Below, in pieces: positions 1 to 8,075 of a stretch of DNA of 64,000 bases. The position numbers and the translations under genes are program-made. The notes beneath the pieces were generated by a model. The model saw only the letters and a list, made by a program, of their open reading frames with translations, did no database searches and had not been told where the DNA came from. How positions within the stretch are numbered: position 1 is the stretch's first letter; each line of letters opens with the position of its first letter. The DNA is from JAXGMQ01 sp040768585 (GTDB lineage Bacteria; Caldisericota; Caldisericia; JAAYUI01): contig JAXGMQ010000001.1 of the NCBI GenBank assembly GCA_040768585.1, positions 682,001-746,000 on the forward strand. Reading direction: 5' to 3'.

Positions 1-83
1 CAATCAGGCAGTCTAGGACTTATCAGGTTGGGTCAATGGAAGAGGCGAGGGAGTTGATTGCAAAGCTTGAAGGAACAAAGTAG
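1..83 (+). CDS. 3' end of an unidentified gene
   Basis: An open frame enters from the left edge (frame of base 3) and stops at TAG 81-83. The visible 26 residues end in EEARELIAKLEGTK, an amphipathic helical tail typical of a real protein C-terminus. The start and most of the gene lie outside the window. It converges on the minus-strand CD-NTase gene, whose stop is at 111. Function cannot be told, and a chance open frame of this length is possible. Confidence 0.45.
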   Translation, partial: IRQSRTYQVGSMEEARELIAKLEGTK

Positions 84-110
84 TTTTCCGAATAATCCGC
101 TTTTGGAGAA

Positions 111-1412
111 TTATCGAACATTAACATCCATTCTATCTTCAGCAATTATCGTGTTGTCTTTGAGGATAAAGCATTTTATATAATGACTGCCAGAGTATTT
201 AGTCGATTCTTCCCTGTAGTTACTATTATCGAATATAATATCTCCTCTTAGACATTTATCCAACAGCGCCTCTTCTCCAGAATTTGTAACTTGCCACAAA
301 ACCTTATATGGAGCGTAAGGAATAAGGGTTTTAGTATCGAATTGAAAATATAGATCCCACTGAGATTCAAGAATACTATTACTATTGAATGGATTCCTTT
401 TGTGACTTTTTGGCTTGCTGTAAGTACCTTCAAGTTGTATTGTTGCCATGATTCTTCGAGGGTACGGTAGTGGAACTTCATGCGATTCTCTATTCCTTAT
501 TATTTTTTGATTATTCTTATCAAAACATATTATTTCACAGAATTCATTAATTGCTTTGATGTAATCTCCACTATCATTTAAGCGTTTTATTTGATAAAAT
601 TTTCGTAAATGATTACTTACAATATATTCTAGGATTTCTAGATATCCTTTTTTATCATTATCCATCAAATATCTTCCAACATCATTTTGAGAATCTGCGG
701 GATCTGGGCATTTACGATTTACTTTTTCCAAAAGATTCTCAAGTACTAAAATAAATCCGTCAAAAATATTCAAAAATGGGGTACACTTTTCTTTCACAAT
801 ATAATACATTATAAGCTCTAAGTGAAAGGATTTTAGAAAGGGGCAATTCTCTCTTTTCCAATGTTTTAGGAGTCTAATGAGTTGTTTTAGTTGTGGATTC
901 CTTCTTTTCTCTGATACGAGTAAGTCATGGTGTTTAATTGGATTCGATTTTATCCATTCACCTTTGTGTTTGTTGTTCACATATTTATATGGAATGTCCT
1001 CTGGAATTAGGAAAACTTGACCATCTTTTTTGGCTGGAACAATATCAATTCCTAAAGAATCACTATAGACAATATTCACTGAACTCTTTTGAATTATTAA
1101 TTCCTTATCCGGTACAGCTTTTTTTGTACTATCATGAACCATCTCGAGTACCTGTCTTGGCGTTTTATTCTCAAGCAAATCCTTCTTGATTACTAAAAAG
1201 AAATCAATATCTTTCAATGGTTTTATTGCCGTTTCCCGCCTATACGAACCTGTGAGAAAAGAGTTAACATCACTTTGATTAGATTCCTCTCCTATTTCTT
1301 TTGCTAATTTATCTCGCAATTCATTATGAATTTGACTAATTAAAGATTTATCTCTATCAGATATGTTGATATAGTCAGTCATAAATTTATCAATAAATTC
1401 AAGTAATGTCAC
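111..1412 (-). CDS. CD-NTase (CBASS-like oligonucleotide cyclase) with AGS-C sensor domain
   Basis: This is a predicted nucleotidyltransferase of the CD-NTase/SMODS group, which makes cyclic or linear oligonucleotide second messengers during phage defence. Seen: the GS motif and catalytic acids in GSYRR (residue 55) and DID (D68, D70), a third Asp at D123 in GIDIVPAKK, and a helical middle. The C-terminal 120 residues match the AGS-C sensor pattern (VLWQVTNSGEEA, CLRGDI, a Glu-Ser-Thr-x-Tyr then GSHYIKCF). Length 433 is normal for the family. The start is GTG at 1412, overlapping the upstream nuclease gene by four bases (GTGA), so the two are translationally coupled. The region is AT-rich compared with neighbouring housekeeping genes, which suggests transfer. 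The family assignment is confident; product chemistry and a defence role are inferred. Confidence 0.85.
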   Translation of the reverse strand: MTLLEFIDKFMTDYINISDRDKSLISQIHNELRDKLAKEIGEESNQSDVNSFLTGSYRRETAIKPLKDIDFFLVIKKDLLENKTPRQVLEMVHDSTKKAVPDKELIIQKSSVNIVYSDSLGIDIVPAKKDGQVFLIPEDIPYKYVNNKHKGEWIKSNPIKHHDLLVSEKRRNPQLKQLIRLLKHWKRENCPFLKSFHLELIMYYIVKEKCTPFLNIFDGFILVLENLLEKVNRKCPDPADSQNDVGRYLMDNDKKGYLEILEYIVSNHLRKFYQIKRLNDSGDYIKAINEFCEIICFDKNNQKIIRNRESHEVPLPYPRRIMATIQLEGTYSKPKSHKRNPFNSNSILESQWDLYFQFDTKTLIPYAPYKVLWQVTNSGEEALLDKCLRGDIIFDNSNYREESTKYSGSHYIKCFILKDNTIIAEDRMDVNVR

Positions 1413-2122
1413 AATACAACATCCTTCAAATAATTATCAATATTTATTGGCGCAACCGTTCCTTGACTTTGTAGACATGAAAACAACCTAACATAAAAAT
1501 CGATTAGCATATTCCCTTTTGAACCTATGATTAGTATCCTGTTTTCATCGTAAAAGAGGCATCTATCCTCTAATGAACAGCAAAAATCGAGATTTCTATT
1601 ATAGGACGATGAGTACAGCTCAATGTTTTTCTTTTGTGAGTTTGTTAACCCCTTTTGCGCTAGAATACCACCATAAATGTATACAGGCTGAATTTCACAG
1701 ATCTTTTTATTACGATTTTTAATTATTCCCTTGGATCGATGAAGCTTTCTTACGGATTCTAGTTTATCACATGAATATTTAATATACCCCTTTGAAAGTT
1801 TCTGCTTTACTTCAAAAACTGCATATACCGATTCAACAGGTAGATAGTTAATCCCGTTTTGTTTCAGCAGAAATGGAGAGTATTGAGTATCAAAAACAAC
1901 AATATCAATCTGATCACTCATACAACCTTTGCTGTCAATAATCGTTGCTTTATCGACTTTATATCTTGACGGAAGATATGTTGAAAGCATATTTGTCCAT
2001 TCAAGTTCTGAGTTGTCACCCCTATCGACTGGATGTTTCAAAAAATCACTATAGGTAAGTTTTGACATCATTTGCTCTTGCAATGCGTTAAATATCTCCG
2101 ACATATTTAATTTTTTTCCCAT
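1409..2122 (-). CDS. DUF6602-family PD-(D/E)XK nuclease, likely effector partner of the CD-NTase
   Basis: About 237 residues matching the DUF6602 pattern: an N-terminal acidic residue in SELEW, LPSRYKV, then SDQIDIVVFD (D73), PVESVYAVFEVK (E104, K106) and SVRKLHRS. D73, E104 and K106 form the PD-(D/E)XK nuclease core, so a DNA-cleaving role is likely. It is first in a two-gene operon with the CD-NTase, overlapping it by four bases. I see no SAVED, CARF, TIR, transmembrane or other known second-messenger-binding domain, so how it would sense the cyclase product is open. ATG 2122 is chosen because a promoter lies directly in front of it. ATG 2104 is an alternative. Confidence 0.75.
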   Translation of the reverse strand: MGKKLNMSEIFNALQEQMMSKLTYSDFLKHPVDRGDNSELEWTNMLSTYLPSRYKVDKATIIDSKGCMSDQIDIVVFDTQYSPFLLKQNGINYLPVESVYAVFEVKQKLSKGYIKYSCDKLESVRKLHRSKGIIKNRNKKICEIQPVYIYGGILAQKGLTNSQKKNIELYSSSYNRNLDFCCSLEDRCLFYDENRILIIGSKGNMLIDFYVRLFSCLQSQGTVAPINIDNYLKDVVL

Positions 2123-2130
2123 ATTCTTAA

Positions 2131-2158
2131 AAGATAGTATATGACTAATACTTGTCAA
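2131..2158 (-). promoter_or_regulatory. Promoter of the CD-NTase/nuclease operon (leaderless geometry)
   Basis: Reading the minus strand, a perfect -35 TTGACA (2153-2158), a 16-base spacer and -10 TATCTT (2131-2136) stand 8 bases before ATG 2122. Transcription would begin at or next to the start codon. No Shine-Dalgarno sequence fits between them. Confidence 0.6.
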
Positions 2159-2169
2159 GCACAATTAAT

Positions 2170-2203
2170 AAAGGGCTTTGCAGTATTGCAAAGCCCTTTT
2201 TGT
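2170..2203 (-). terminator. Hairpin terminator between gdhA and the CBASS-like operon
   Basis: A perfect 12-bp inverted repeat (2170-2181 with 2188-2199, 6-base loop) built on AAAGGGCTTTGC. It lies 44 bases beyond the gdhA stop. A T tract follows on the plus strand and an AT-rich tract on the minus strand. It most likely ends gdhA transcription and insulates the defence-like operon. Confidence 0.8.
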
Positions 2204-2246
2204 TCTTTAAATCAAATAAGAAGTGATTGTCTAATTCAAAAAATGA

Positions 2247-3593
2247 TTAGACGAGTCCCTGGTCGATCATTGCATCGGCAACCTTGCGGAAGCCAGCGAT
2301 ATTTGCGCCAAGTACATAGTTCCACTTCTGGTCAAACTCTTTTGATGTCTCAAATGCCTGGGTGTGGATGTCCTTCATGATACGTTTGAGGTGACCATCG
2401 ACTTCTTCACGTGTCCATGACATGTGAAGCGAGTTCTGTGACATCTCAAGACCTGAGACAGCGACACCACCAGCGTTTGCAGCCTTGCCGAGACCATAGA
2501 GAACACCATTCTTGAGGAATACATCGACAGCCTCTGGTGTGGATGGCATGTTTGCACCCTCTGAGACAGCCTCAACGCCGTTCTTGACGAGTTCGAGAGC
2601 ATCCTTTTCGTTGAGCTCATTCTGGGTTGCGCATGGCATCGCCACGTTGTACTTTCTGGCGTACCAGAAACCGTCAAGTCCCTCATGATACTCACATTTG
2701 TACTTGTCGGCATACTCTTTCATTCTGCCGCGTTTGACGTTCTTGAGCCACATGACATACTCAAGCTTCTCTTTGTCGATTCCCGCATCGTCAATGATGT
2801 AACCGCCTGAGTCTGAGAGAGTGACAACTTTTCCGCCAAGTTCTGTGACTTTCTCAGTTGCATACTGGGCAACGTTGCCCGAACCACTGATCGCAACGAG
2901 TTTGCCATCGAGACCGCAACCCTTGGTGTCAAGCATCTCCATCAAGAAGTATGTTGCACCATAACCGGTTGCTTCTGGTCTGATAAGTGAACCACCCCAG
3001 TTTCGCCCTTTGCCTGTGAGTGTTCCTGAAAACTCGTTTGTGAGTTTCTTGTACATACCAAACATGTAACCAATTTCTCTGCCACCAACACCAATGTCAC
3101 CTGCGGGCACATCAGTCTCCGGACCGATGTGACGGAAGAGCTCAGTCATAAAGCTCTGGCAGAATCTCATGACTTCAAGGTCAGATTTGCCCTTTGGATC
3201 GAAGTCTGAACCACCCTCACCACCACCCATCGGGAGGGTTGTAAGAGCGTTCTTGAAGATCTGCTCAAAGCCCAAGAACTTCAACATTCCAAGCGTAACG
3301 GTTGGATGGAAACGGAGTCCGCCCTTGTACGGTCCAATCGCTGAGTTGAATTCAACTCTGAATCCACGATTAACCTCGACTGTGCCATCGTCTCTTGTCC
3401 ATGGAACACGGAACATGAGCACGCGCTCTGGCTCAATGATTCGCTCAACAATTTTGTGCTTGCGGTACTTTTCTTCTCTTTGGATAAGTGGTTCAATCGA
3501 TTCAATGACTTCTTGAGCTGCCTGGTGGAACTCTGGAGCTGCGGGGTCACGTCTCTTGATAATTGCCATTATCTCTTCAACAAATGCCGACAT
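2247..3593 (-). CDS. gdhA: Glutamate dehydrogenase, hexameric type, with Glu at the catalytic Lys position
   Basis: Interconverts glutamate and 2-oxoglutarate plus ammonia in the cytoplasm, linking amino-acid fermentation to central metabolism. The 448-residue protein is collinear with bacterial hexameric GDHs: FHPTVTLGMLKFLGFEQ, ETDVPAGDIGVGGREIG with the conserved Asp, TGKGRNWGGSLIRPEATGYG, a nucleotide-binding GSGNVAQYA, and CATQNELN. Odd: the loop that normally reads PMGGGKGGSDF is PMGGGEGGSDF here. The lysine it replaces (residue 126, codon 3216-3218) is the catalytic lysine of the family. ATG 3593 is preferred because GAAGAAGAG precedes it; a GTG lies two codons upstream. It lies 100 bases after ptb and may be read from the buk-ptb operon or from its own promoter. 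Confidence 0.93.
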   Translation of the reverse strand: MSAFVEEIMAIIKRRDPAAPEFHQAAQEVIESIEPLIQREEKYRKHKIVERIIEPERVLMFRVPWTRDDGTVEVNRGFRVEFNSAIGPYKGGLRFHPTVTLGMLKFLGFEQIFKNALTTLPMGGGEGGSDFDPKGKSDLEVMRFCQSFMTELFRHIGPETDVPAGDIGVGGREIGYMFGMYKKLTNEFSGTLTGKGRNWGGSLIRPEATGYGATYFLMEMLDTKGCGLDGKLVAISGSGNVAQYATEKVTELGGKVVTLSDSGGYIIDDAGIDKEKLEYVMWLKNVKRGRMKEYADKYKCEYHEGLDGFWYARKYNVAMPCATQNELNEKDALELVKNGVEAVSEGANMPSTPEAVDVFLKNGVLYGLGKAANAGGVAVSGLEMSQNSLHMSWTREEVDGHLKRIMKDIHTQAFETSKEFDQKWNYVLGANIAGFRKVADAMIDQGLV

Positions 3594-3693
3594 ACACACT
3601 CTTCTTCTTTGCTAGATTTCTTTTTCTGCATGGTTTTTATTTTTCGCCCCACGCAAAAACATATCCTTTAATATGTCTTCATTTGGCGAACAA

Positions 3694-4605
3694 TCATGAA
3701 ACGCCGGCGATAAGAACCGACGCAGCGATTGCGTTCATCTTTGATTCAGCTGTATCCGTGCGAGATGGCACAATGACTGGAACCTTTGCTCCTAGCACGA
3801 TTCCTGCCGTCTCTGCTTTGCAGTTACCAAGGTAAACAAGAGTCTTGTAGAAGATATTTCCAGCCTCAACATTTGGCATAATCAAAATATCCGGCTGACC
3901 GGCAACATCTGACACGATTCCCTTGTGTTTAGCTGCCTCCGCCGATATTGCGTTGTCAAGCGCCAATGGACCATCAACGATAACATCCTTGCCAAACTGT
4001 TTTCTGTCACCCATCTTGGCAAGTGCAGCAGCGTCAATGGTTGATGTGACCTTGTCAGAAACCGTCTCAAGCGATGAGACGATTGCTGCCCTGATTGGAC
4101 TGATGCCAAGACCCCTTGCAACTCTGATTGCATTCTTGAGAATCTCGCCTTTCTCAACGAGGTTGGGGTATGGAACCATGCCACCGTCAGTCATGATAAT
4201 GAGTTTGGGGTAGGTCGACACGCCAATAAGACCAACGTGCGAGAGAACCTTGCTGACAGCGAGTCCAACTTCTTTGTTAAGGACTGCCTTGAGGAGGATT
4301 GGGGTTCCGACAAGGCCCTTCATCAGAATCTCACCTCTGCCCTCTGCGATCTCCTTCACCGCAAGCGCACTCGCATTCCTCTTGTCCGGCTCGTTTATAA
4401 TCTTCCAGGGAATTTCTATTCCCAGTTCACCTGCAATGTTCCTGATTTGCTGCTCATCGCCAATCAGTACCGGTTCTATCAGATCGAGATCGGCTGCCAT
4501 CTTAACAGCTTTGAGTACAACGTCGTCCTCGGCTGCCGCAACAACAAGCTTCTTAGTTGTTTGAGCTTGCGCATGCTTAATAAGTTCGTCAAAGTTAGTG
4601 ATCAT
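3694..4605 (-). CDS. ptb: Phosphate butyryltransferase
   Basis: Transfers the acyl group of butyryl-CoA (or a branched-chain or similar acyl-CoA) to phosphate, giving the acyl-phosphate used by butyrate kinase to make ATP. The 303-residue length and motifs fit the Pta/Ptb family: MKGLVGTPILLKAVL, STYPKLIIMTDGGMVPYP, DGPLALDNAIS, ILIMPNVEAGNIFYKTLVYL, and PVIVPSRTDTAESKMNAIA at the C-terminus. It is the last gene of buk / DUF2268-like / ptb, 5 bases after the previous stop. GGGAG stands 8 bases before the ATG, inside the end of the upstream gene. Substrate preference (butyryl or branched-chain) cannot be read from sequence. Confidence 0.93.
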   Translation of the reverse strand: MITNFDELIKHAQAQTTKKLVVAAAEDDVVLKAVKMAADLDLIEPVLIGDEQQIRNIAGELGIEIPWKIINEPDKRNASALAVKEIAEGRGEILMKGLVGTPILLKAVLNKEVGLAVSKVLSHVGLIGVSTYPKLIIMTDGGMVPYPNLVEKGEILKNAIRVARGLGISPIRAAIVSSLETVSDKVTSTIDAAALAKMGDRKQFGKDVIVDGPLALDNAISAEAAKHKGIVSDVAGQPDILIMPNVEAGNIFYKTLVYLGNCKAETAGIVLGAKVPVIVPSRTDTAESKMNAIAASVLIAGVS

Positions 4606-4610
4606 ACTTT

Positions 4611-5492
4611 TTACTCCCTGATTTTGAAATTACTGCCTACCATGATTTTCTTGTACGGTAGAGCAATAATCTCGTTGGATTTAGTTCCTGGATTGTTTTC
4701 CATAAAACTTTTTATTATCTGGTACCCCACAGAAAATCCAGCGCCTGTCGGTATACCTGACTTGTAGTCACCAAACATGAAACCTCTGTGTTGATCAATA
4801 CCATCGAGCTTTATATTCTTCTCAAACTTTGGCCAGAGTTTTTTTACTTCTTCCAGCGGATATTTCTTTGCGTTGTCCAACACAAAATCTTCGCCATAGT
4901 GCTCTTCGACAAAAACCTCAGCCAGCCCTTCAGCAAGAAGAGATTGGATGAGAGGATATCTGATTGAATTGACCGGGTAGAGTGAGTGTCTCATAGAGTG
5001 GTGATATTCTCTAGCTGCTGCCGCCTGTAGACTCACGAGCGAATACTTGGTTGGCCATATGCCAAGTAGGATAAATGGCGGGATGCTACCAAAACCCACA
5101 ATTCCTTTGGATTTCTCGACCACATCCGGCTTTGTTCTATCAGCTATGAAAAGAGCCCACTTGCAGAACGGACCACCAAAATATTTTCTGGCGTCCTCAA
5201 GGGCTCTTTGAACCCTGTTCCAAGCGTCAAAGGCGATAAGCGCATCAAGCGCTGCTTTGATATCATTCAGGTCATCTTCTGGGTCAAAGAGCATCGAGAG
5301 TCTGAGGATTTTGTAGCCATTGAAACCAGTCATGCCACCAGACATAACATCCCAGAGATCAGACAAAGAATCGGAAAAGAGTCTTCTGTGGAGCTTGATA
5401 AGCTCTCTCTCATCACAGTTTGGAGCGTCCTCCAGGAATCTCTCGGTTATCTGCTGTGTCGGTACCGCGACGAAACTCTGGAGGGCTGCCAT
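4611..5492 (-). CDS. DUF2268-like putative metallopeptidase lacking the first His of HExxH
   Basis: 293 residues without signal peptide or membrane segment. The middle (AAAAREYHHSMRHSLYP, then LLAEGLAEVFVEEHYG) follows the DUF2268/YjaZ pattern, in which HEYHH plus a downstream Glu bind zinc. Here the first metal-binding His is Arg (REYHH), a change needing more than one base, so it is not a simple sequencing slip. The protein may be catalytically inactive or bind metal differently. Its position is the striking point: it starts directly after the buk stop (TAAATG) and ends 5 bases before ptb, so it is made with the two butyrate enzymes. Family assignment is moderate; function is unknown. Confidence 0.6.
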   Translation of the reverse strand: MAALQSFVAVPTQQITERFLEDAPNCDERELIKLHRRLFSDSLSDLWDVMSGGMTGFNGYKILRLSMLFDPEDDLNDIKAALDALIAFDAWNRVQRALEDARKYFGGPFCKWALFIADRTKPDVVEKSKGIVGFGSIPPFILLGIWPTKYSLVSLQAAAAREYHHSMRHSLYPVNSIRYPLIQSLLAEGLAEVFVEEHYGEDFVLDNAKKYPLEEVKKLWPKFEKNIKLDGIDQHRGFMFGDYKSGIPTGAGFSVGYQIIKSFMENNPGTKSNEIIALPYKKIMVGSNFKIRE

Positions 5493-6554
5493 TTAGTACT
5501 CCTTTGCCTTTTCTTGGCCCTTCAGCACCCTCAAAACTCCGAGTGCCAGAGCCTCCATTTCCATTTGCCCCGCCATATTTATTGCGGGAGCAATGTAGCT
5601 TGTGTATTTGCCTATTGTGTCCCTAACATAGTCGGCATATGCCATCGAACCAGTCAGGACAATGCCATCAATTTTTCCGCCGATGACTGATGCCATTGCA
5701 CCTATCTCTCCTGCAATCTGGTAGAGCATAGCATCAAGGACAAGCTTGGCCTTATCTTCCCCTTCATCCACCATCTTGAGTACTTCTCTGACATCATTCG
5801 TACCAAGATAGGCAACCACGCCACCTTTCTTGGTGGTGAGGACTTTAATATCTTTTTCTGTGTATTTACCAGACTTGCAAAGCTCAATCAAACTAGCGAG
5901 CGGTAGAGAACCAGAGCGTTCGGGTGAGAACGGCCCAGCCTCGTTGGCGTTGTTAGCGTCAAGAATGCGACCACCAGAGACAGGACATACAGAGATGCCT
6001 CCACCCATGTGAACAGCAACAAAGTTCGTTTCCTCAAACCTTTTGCCAAGCTGCTCAGCCGCTTTCCTACTGGTTGCTCTGATGTTGAGGGCATGAGCCA
6101 TCGAATGACGCTGGCACTCTGGCCAACCTGCCACTCTGGCAACATCTGATATCTCATCGACCGAGACAGGATCTGTTATAAAAGCTGGTATGTTTCTTTC
6201 CTTTGAGATGATGTTTGCAATGATCCCACCAAGATTGCTTGGGTGGTCTGCTCGTTTTGCTTCAATCAGATCGGCGAGCATGGCATCGTTTACTGTGTAG
6301 GTGCCTGCGGCAATTGGTTTTGTGATACCGCCACGGGCTGACACACCAGAGAGGGATTCTTCGGGAATATTGTTTTCTTTTAGGAACTCACGGATTTCTT
6401 CAAGCCTGTAGGGAGCTTGGTCAGAGGTTCTTGGGAATGATGAAAGTTTTTGAGGATCATGCTCTATCGTCTTACCGGCGACCTCGCACTCGTCGTCAAA
6501 GACGGCGACCTTGGTGGTGGTCGACCCTGGGTTAATGACCAGTAGTCTCGTCAC
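5493..6554 (-). CDS. buk: Butyrate kinase
   Basis: Phosphorylates ADP from butyryl-phosphate (or branched-chain acyl-phosphate), the energy-conserving last step of the Ptb-Buk pathway. The 353-residue protein has the acetokinase-family nucleotide-binding elements: the N-terminal LVINPGSTTTKVAVF, VARVAGWPECQRHSMAHALN, a second phosphate motif VAVHMGGGISVCP, and DGIVLTGSMAYAD near the C-terminus. The start is GTG 6554, preceded by GAGGAA. It is the first gene of the operon, behind a clear promoter, and is followed without a gap by the DUF2268-like gene and ptb. Confidence 0.95.
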   Translation of the reverse strand: MTRLLVINPGSTTTKVAVFDDECEVAGKTIEHDPQKLSSFPRTSDQAPYRLEEIREFLKENNIPEESLSGVSARGGITKPIAAGTYTVNDAMLADLIEAKRADHPSNLGGIIANIISKERNIPAFITDPVSVDEISDVARVAGWPECQRHSMAHALNIRATSRKAAEQLGKRFEETNFVAVHMGGGISVCPVSGGRILDANNANEAGPFSPERSGSLPLASLIELCKSGKYTEKDIKVLTTKKGGVVAYLGTNDVREVLKMVDEGEDKAKLVLDAMLYQIAGEIGAMASVIGGKIDGIVLTGSMAYADYVRDTIGKYTSYIAPAINMAGQMEMEALALGVLRVLKGQEKAKEY

Positions 6555-6590
6555 TCGTTCCTCTTATCTGTCTTCATCTGACAAGGTGAC

Positions 6591-6619
6591 AGTCTATTTA
6601 GGAAAATACGCCAGGTCAA
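6591..6619 (-). promoter_or_regulatory. Promoter of the buk operon
   Basis: On the minus strand, -35 TTGACC (6614-6619), 17-base spacer, -10 TAGACT (6591-6596). The predicted start of transcription is near 6584, giving a leader of about 30 bases that holds the GAGGAA ribosome site. The -10 sequence is the same as in both 16S rRNA promoters of this window. Confidence 0.6.
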
Positions 6620-6756
6620 TTATGCAACTACACAATTGGGTGTAATTCTGCCTATGCGAACATTTCTCGACTATTGGTAACATTGTCTCACAATTAAATA
6701 AGGCAAATCGGGAACACTAGGTTTCAATAAGTGGGTATTCCAAATTCTAATCCTCT

Positions 6757-7392
6757 TCATTTTTTTCTGAATCTCAAAAGATAGTATAGCCAATTCCCCT
6801 TCACATCCACCTTCTCCAACCCCGCTTTTTCTGCCCAGGCGACAACGGTTGAGGCAAAGGGGTAATCCGGGTCTGGCCAGAGCTCACTGTCACAATAGAC
6901 TCCGTCGTCCTTGAGAACTCTTTTGATTTCCTTCAATGCTCTCACATGGTCAGGAATCTCAGGCAGGCACGCCATCATGTAGGCAAGGTCAAAACTCTTG
7001 TCGGGATACGGAAGACTGTATACATTGGCAACTTCGCCTTTGAGGTTTTTTACTCCACGCTCTGAGGCTCTCTCGTTGAGCCTTTCTATTACCTTTGGCT
7101 CTATATCAATGGCTGTGACCTCACCCGATGATTTTGCCACTTCGAAGGTGTAGAGTCCAGAACCAGGTCCTACTTCAAGACATTTCATACCAGGCTTTAT
7201 GCCCATCCATTCGACCATGAGTTCCGGGGGTTGCACTTTGGCTCTTCTTGGCCCTCCGATGAAATCTACTGCCCACTGAGGAATCGGAAACTTCCAGATA
7301 TGCCTCACAATCCTCACGATAACGAGATGGAATAGCAGAACAAAACCGACGAGACATCCGATACACAAAAGTGCTATTTGCCACCAGTTCAT
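6757..7392 (-). CDS. Membrane-anchored class I SAM-dependent methyltransferase
   Basis: About 211 residues. One N-terminal transmembrane helix (residues 4-26, WWQIALLCIGCLVGF onward) is followed by a Methyltransf_11-type domain. Motif I is CLEVGPGSGLYT, the acidic ribose-binding end of strand 2 is VTAIDIEP, motif IV is FDLAYMMACLPEI, and ALKEIKRVLKDDG is typical of the fold. It probably methylates a small molecule, lipid or quinone at the inner face of the membrane; the substrate cannot be told. ATG 7392 is chosen because a promoter sits immediately upstream; ATG 7431 is in frame but would put extra residues before the membrane helix. It stands alone. Confidence 0.8.
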   Translation of the reverse strand: MNWWQIALLCIGCLVGFVLLFHLVIVRIVRHIWKFPIPQWAVDFIGGPRRAKVQPPELMVEWMGIKPGMKCLEVGPGSGLYTFEVAKSSGEVTAIDIEPKVIERLNERASERGVKNLKGEVANVYSLPYPDKSFDLAYMMACLPEIPDHVRALKEIKRVLKDDGVYCDSELWPDPDYPFASTVVAWAEKAGLEKVDVKGNWLYYLLRFRKK

Positions 7393-7399
7393 GGTTTTG

Positions 7400-7428
7400 A
7401 TGCTACAACCATAGTTTGGAAAATGCAA
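7400..7428 (-). promoter_or_regulatory. Leaderless-type promoter of the methyltransferase gene
   Basis: Minus strand: -35 TTGCAT (7423-7428), 17-base spacer, -10 TAGCAT (7400-7405), then 7 bases to ATG 7392. No Shine-Dalgarno sequence is present before that ATG. Confidence 0.45.
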
Positions 7429-7491
7429 CAACTGATGACTGACAAATCCTCGTTAACCAGTGATATTGAAATTGAATATCCAGGTAGAAGA

Positions 7492-7914
7492 CTAATCTGT
7501 TAGATCAATTGATTGTGGTTCCTTTCCAAATTCATAGATGAAGAAGAAAGTACTATCAAACTGTTCCTGATTTATAACATATTTTTTCAGATTGTATGCT
7601 CCACTTTCAACCTTCATTGAATTTAATTCCCAAAAGATTTCTGATTTCCAGTTTGTTCTATTATACGGATCGTCATGAGCACCCTCGCCATAATTTCGAT
7701 CGAATCTTTCCTTACATTTGTAGATATCAGACGCCAACTCCTCAATGCTGCCAATGGCTATACTTATTCCTCCTCCAGCAGCACCATCTATGGTAAATGC
7801 ATGAGCAGCTTCATAGGATTCATTATCATATTCATACACAGCACCGCACCCTATAATGATGGATGACAAAAACAGAAAGCAGAATATTGACACAACAATC
7901 GTTGTCTTTTTCAT
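7492..7914 (-). CDS. Small lipoprotein of unknown function
   Basis: 140 residues with a lipoprotein signal: MKKTT, a hydrophobic stretch to SSIIIGC, cleavage before the Cys at residue 23. The mature part (VYEYDNESYEAAHAF, then a Gly-rich GAAGGGISIAIG) is not recognised. GGAGGAG lies 5 bases before the ATG, so the start is firm. It sits alone between the methyltransferase and rlmN. Its product should be anchored to the outer face of the cytoplasmic membrane. Confidence 0.75.
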   Translation of the reverse strand: MKKTTIVVSIFCFLFLSSIIIGCGAVYEYDNESYEAAHAFTIDGAAGGGISIAIGSIEELASDIYKCKERFDRNYGEGAHDDPYNRTNWKSEIFWELNSMKVESGAYNLKKYVINQEQFDSTFFFIYEFGKEPQSIDLTD

Positions 7915-8040
7915 GCAACTCCTCCGACGAGTAAGCTAATAAAAACACACCAGTGAAGGTTACATTCCAATAAATAACTATTCAACATGTACCTGAAATC
8001 ACGATAACTCTATTGGTCACACAATCAATCGGTCACACCC

Positions 8041-8069
8041 TTGTAAAATGCCCTACTGATGTATATCTT
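8041..8069 (+). promoter_or_regulatory. Leaderless-type promoter of rlmN-mltG
   Basis: -35 TTGTAA (8041-8046), 17-base spacer, -10 TATCTT (8064-8069), then 6 bases to ATG 8076. Its presence argues for the ATG 8076 start rather than the longer open frame from 8013. Confidence 0.4.
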
Positions 8070-8075
8070 CTTGAT

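Noticed and set aside
8013..8075. Upstream 21-codon extension of rlmN
   Set aside because: It lacks a ribosome site, does not resemble RlmN N-termini and overlaps the candidate promoter; ATG 8076 is the better start.
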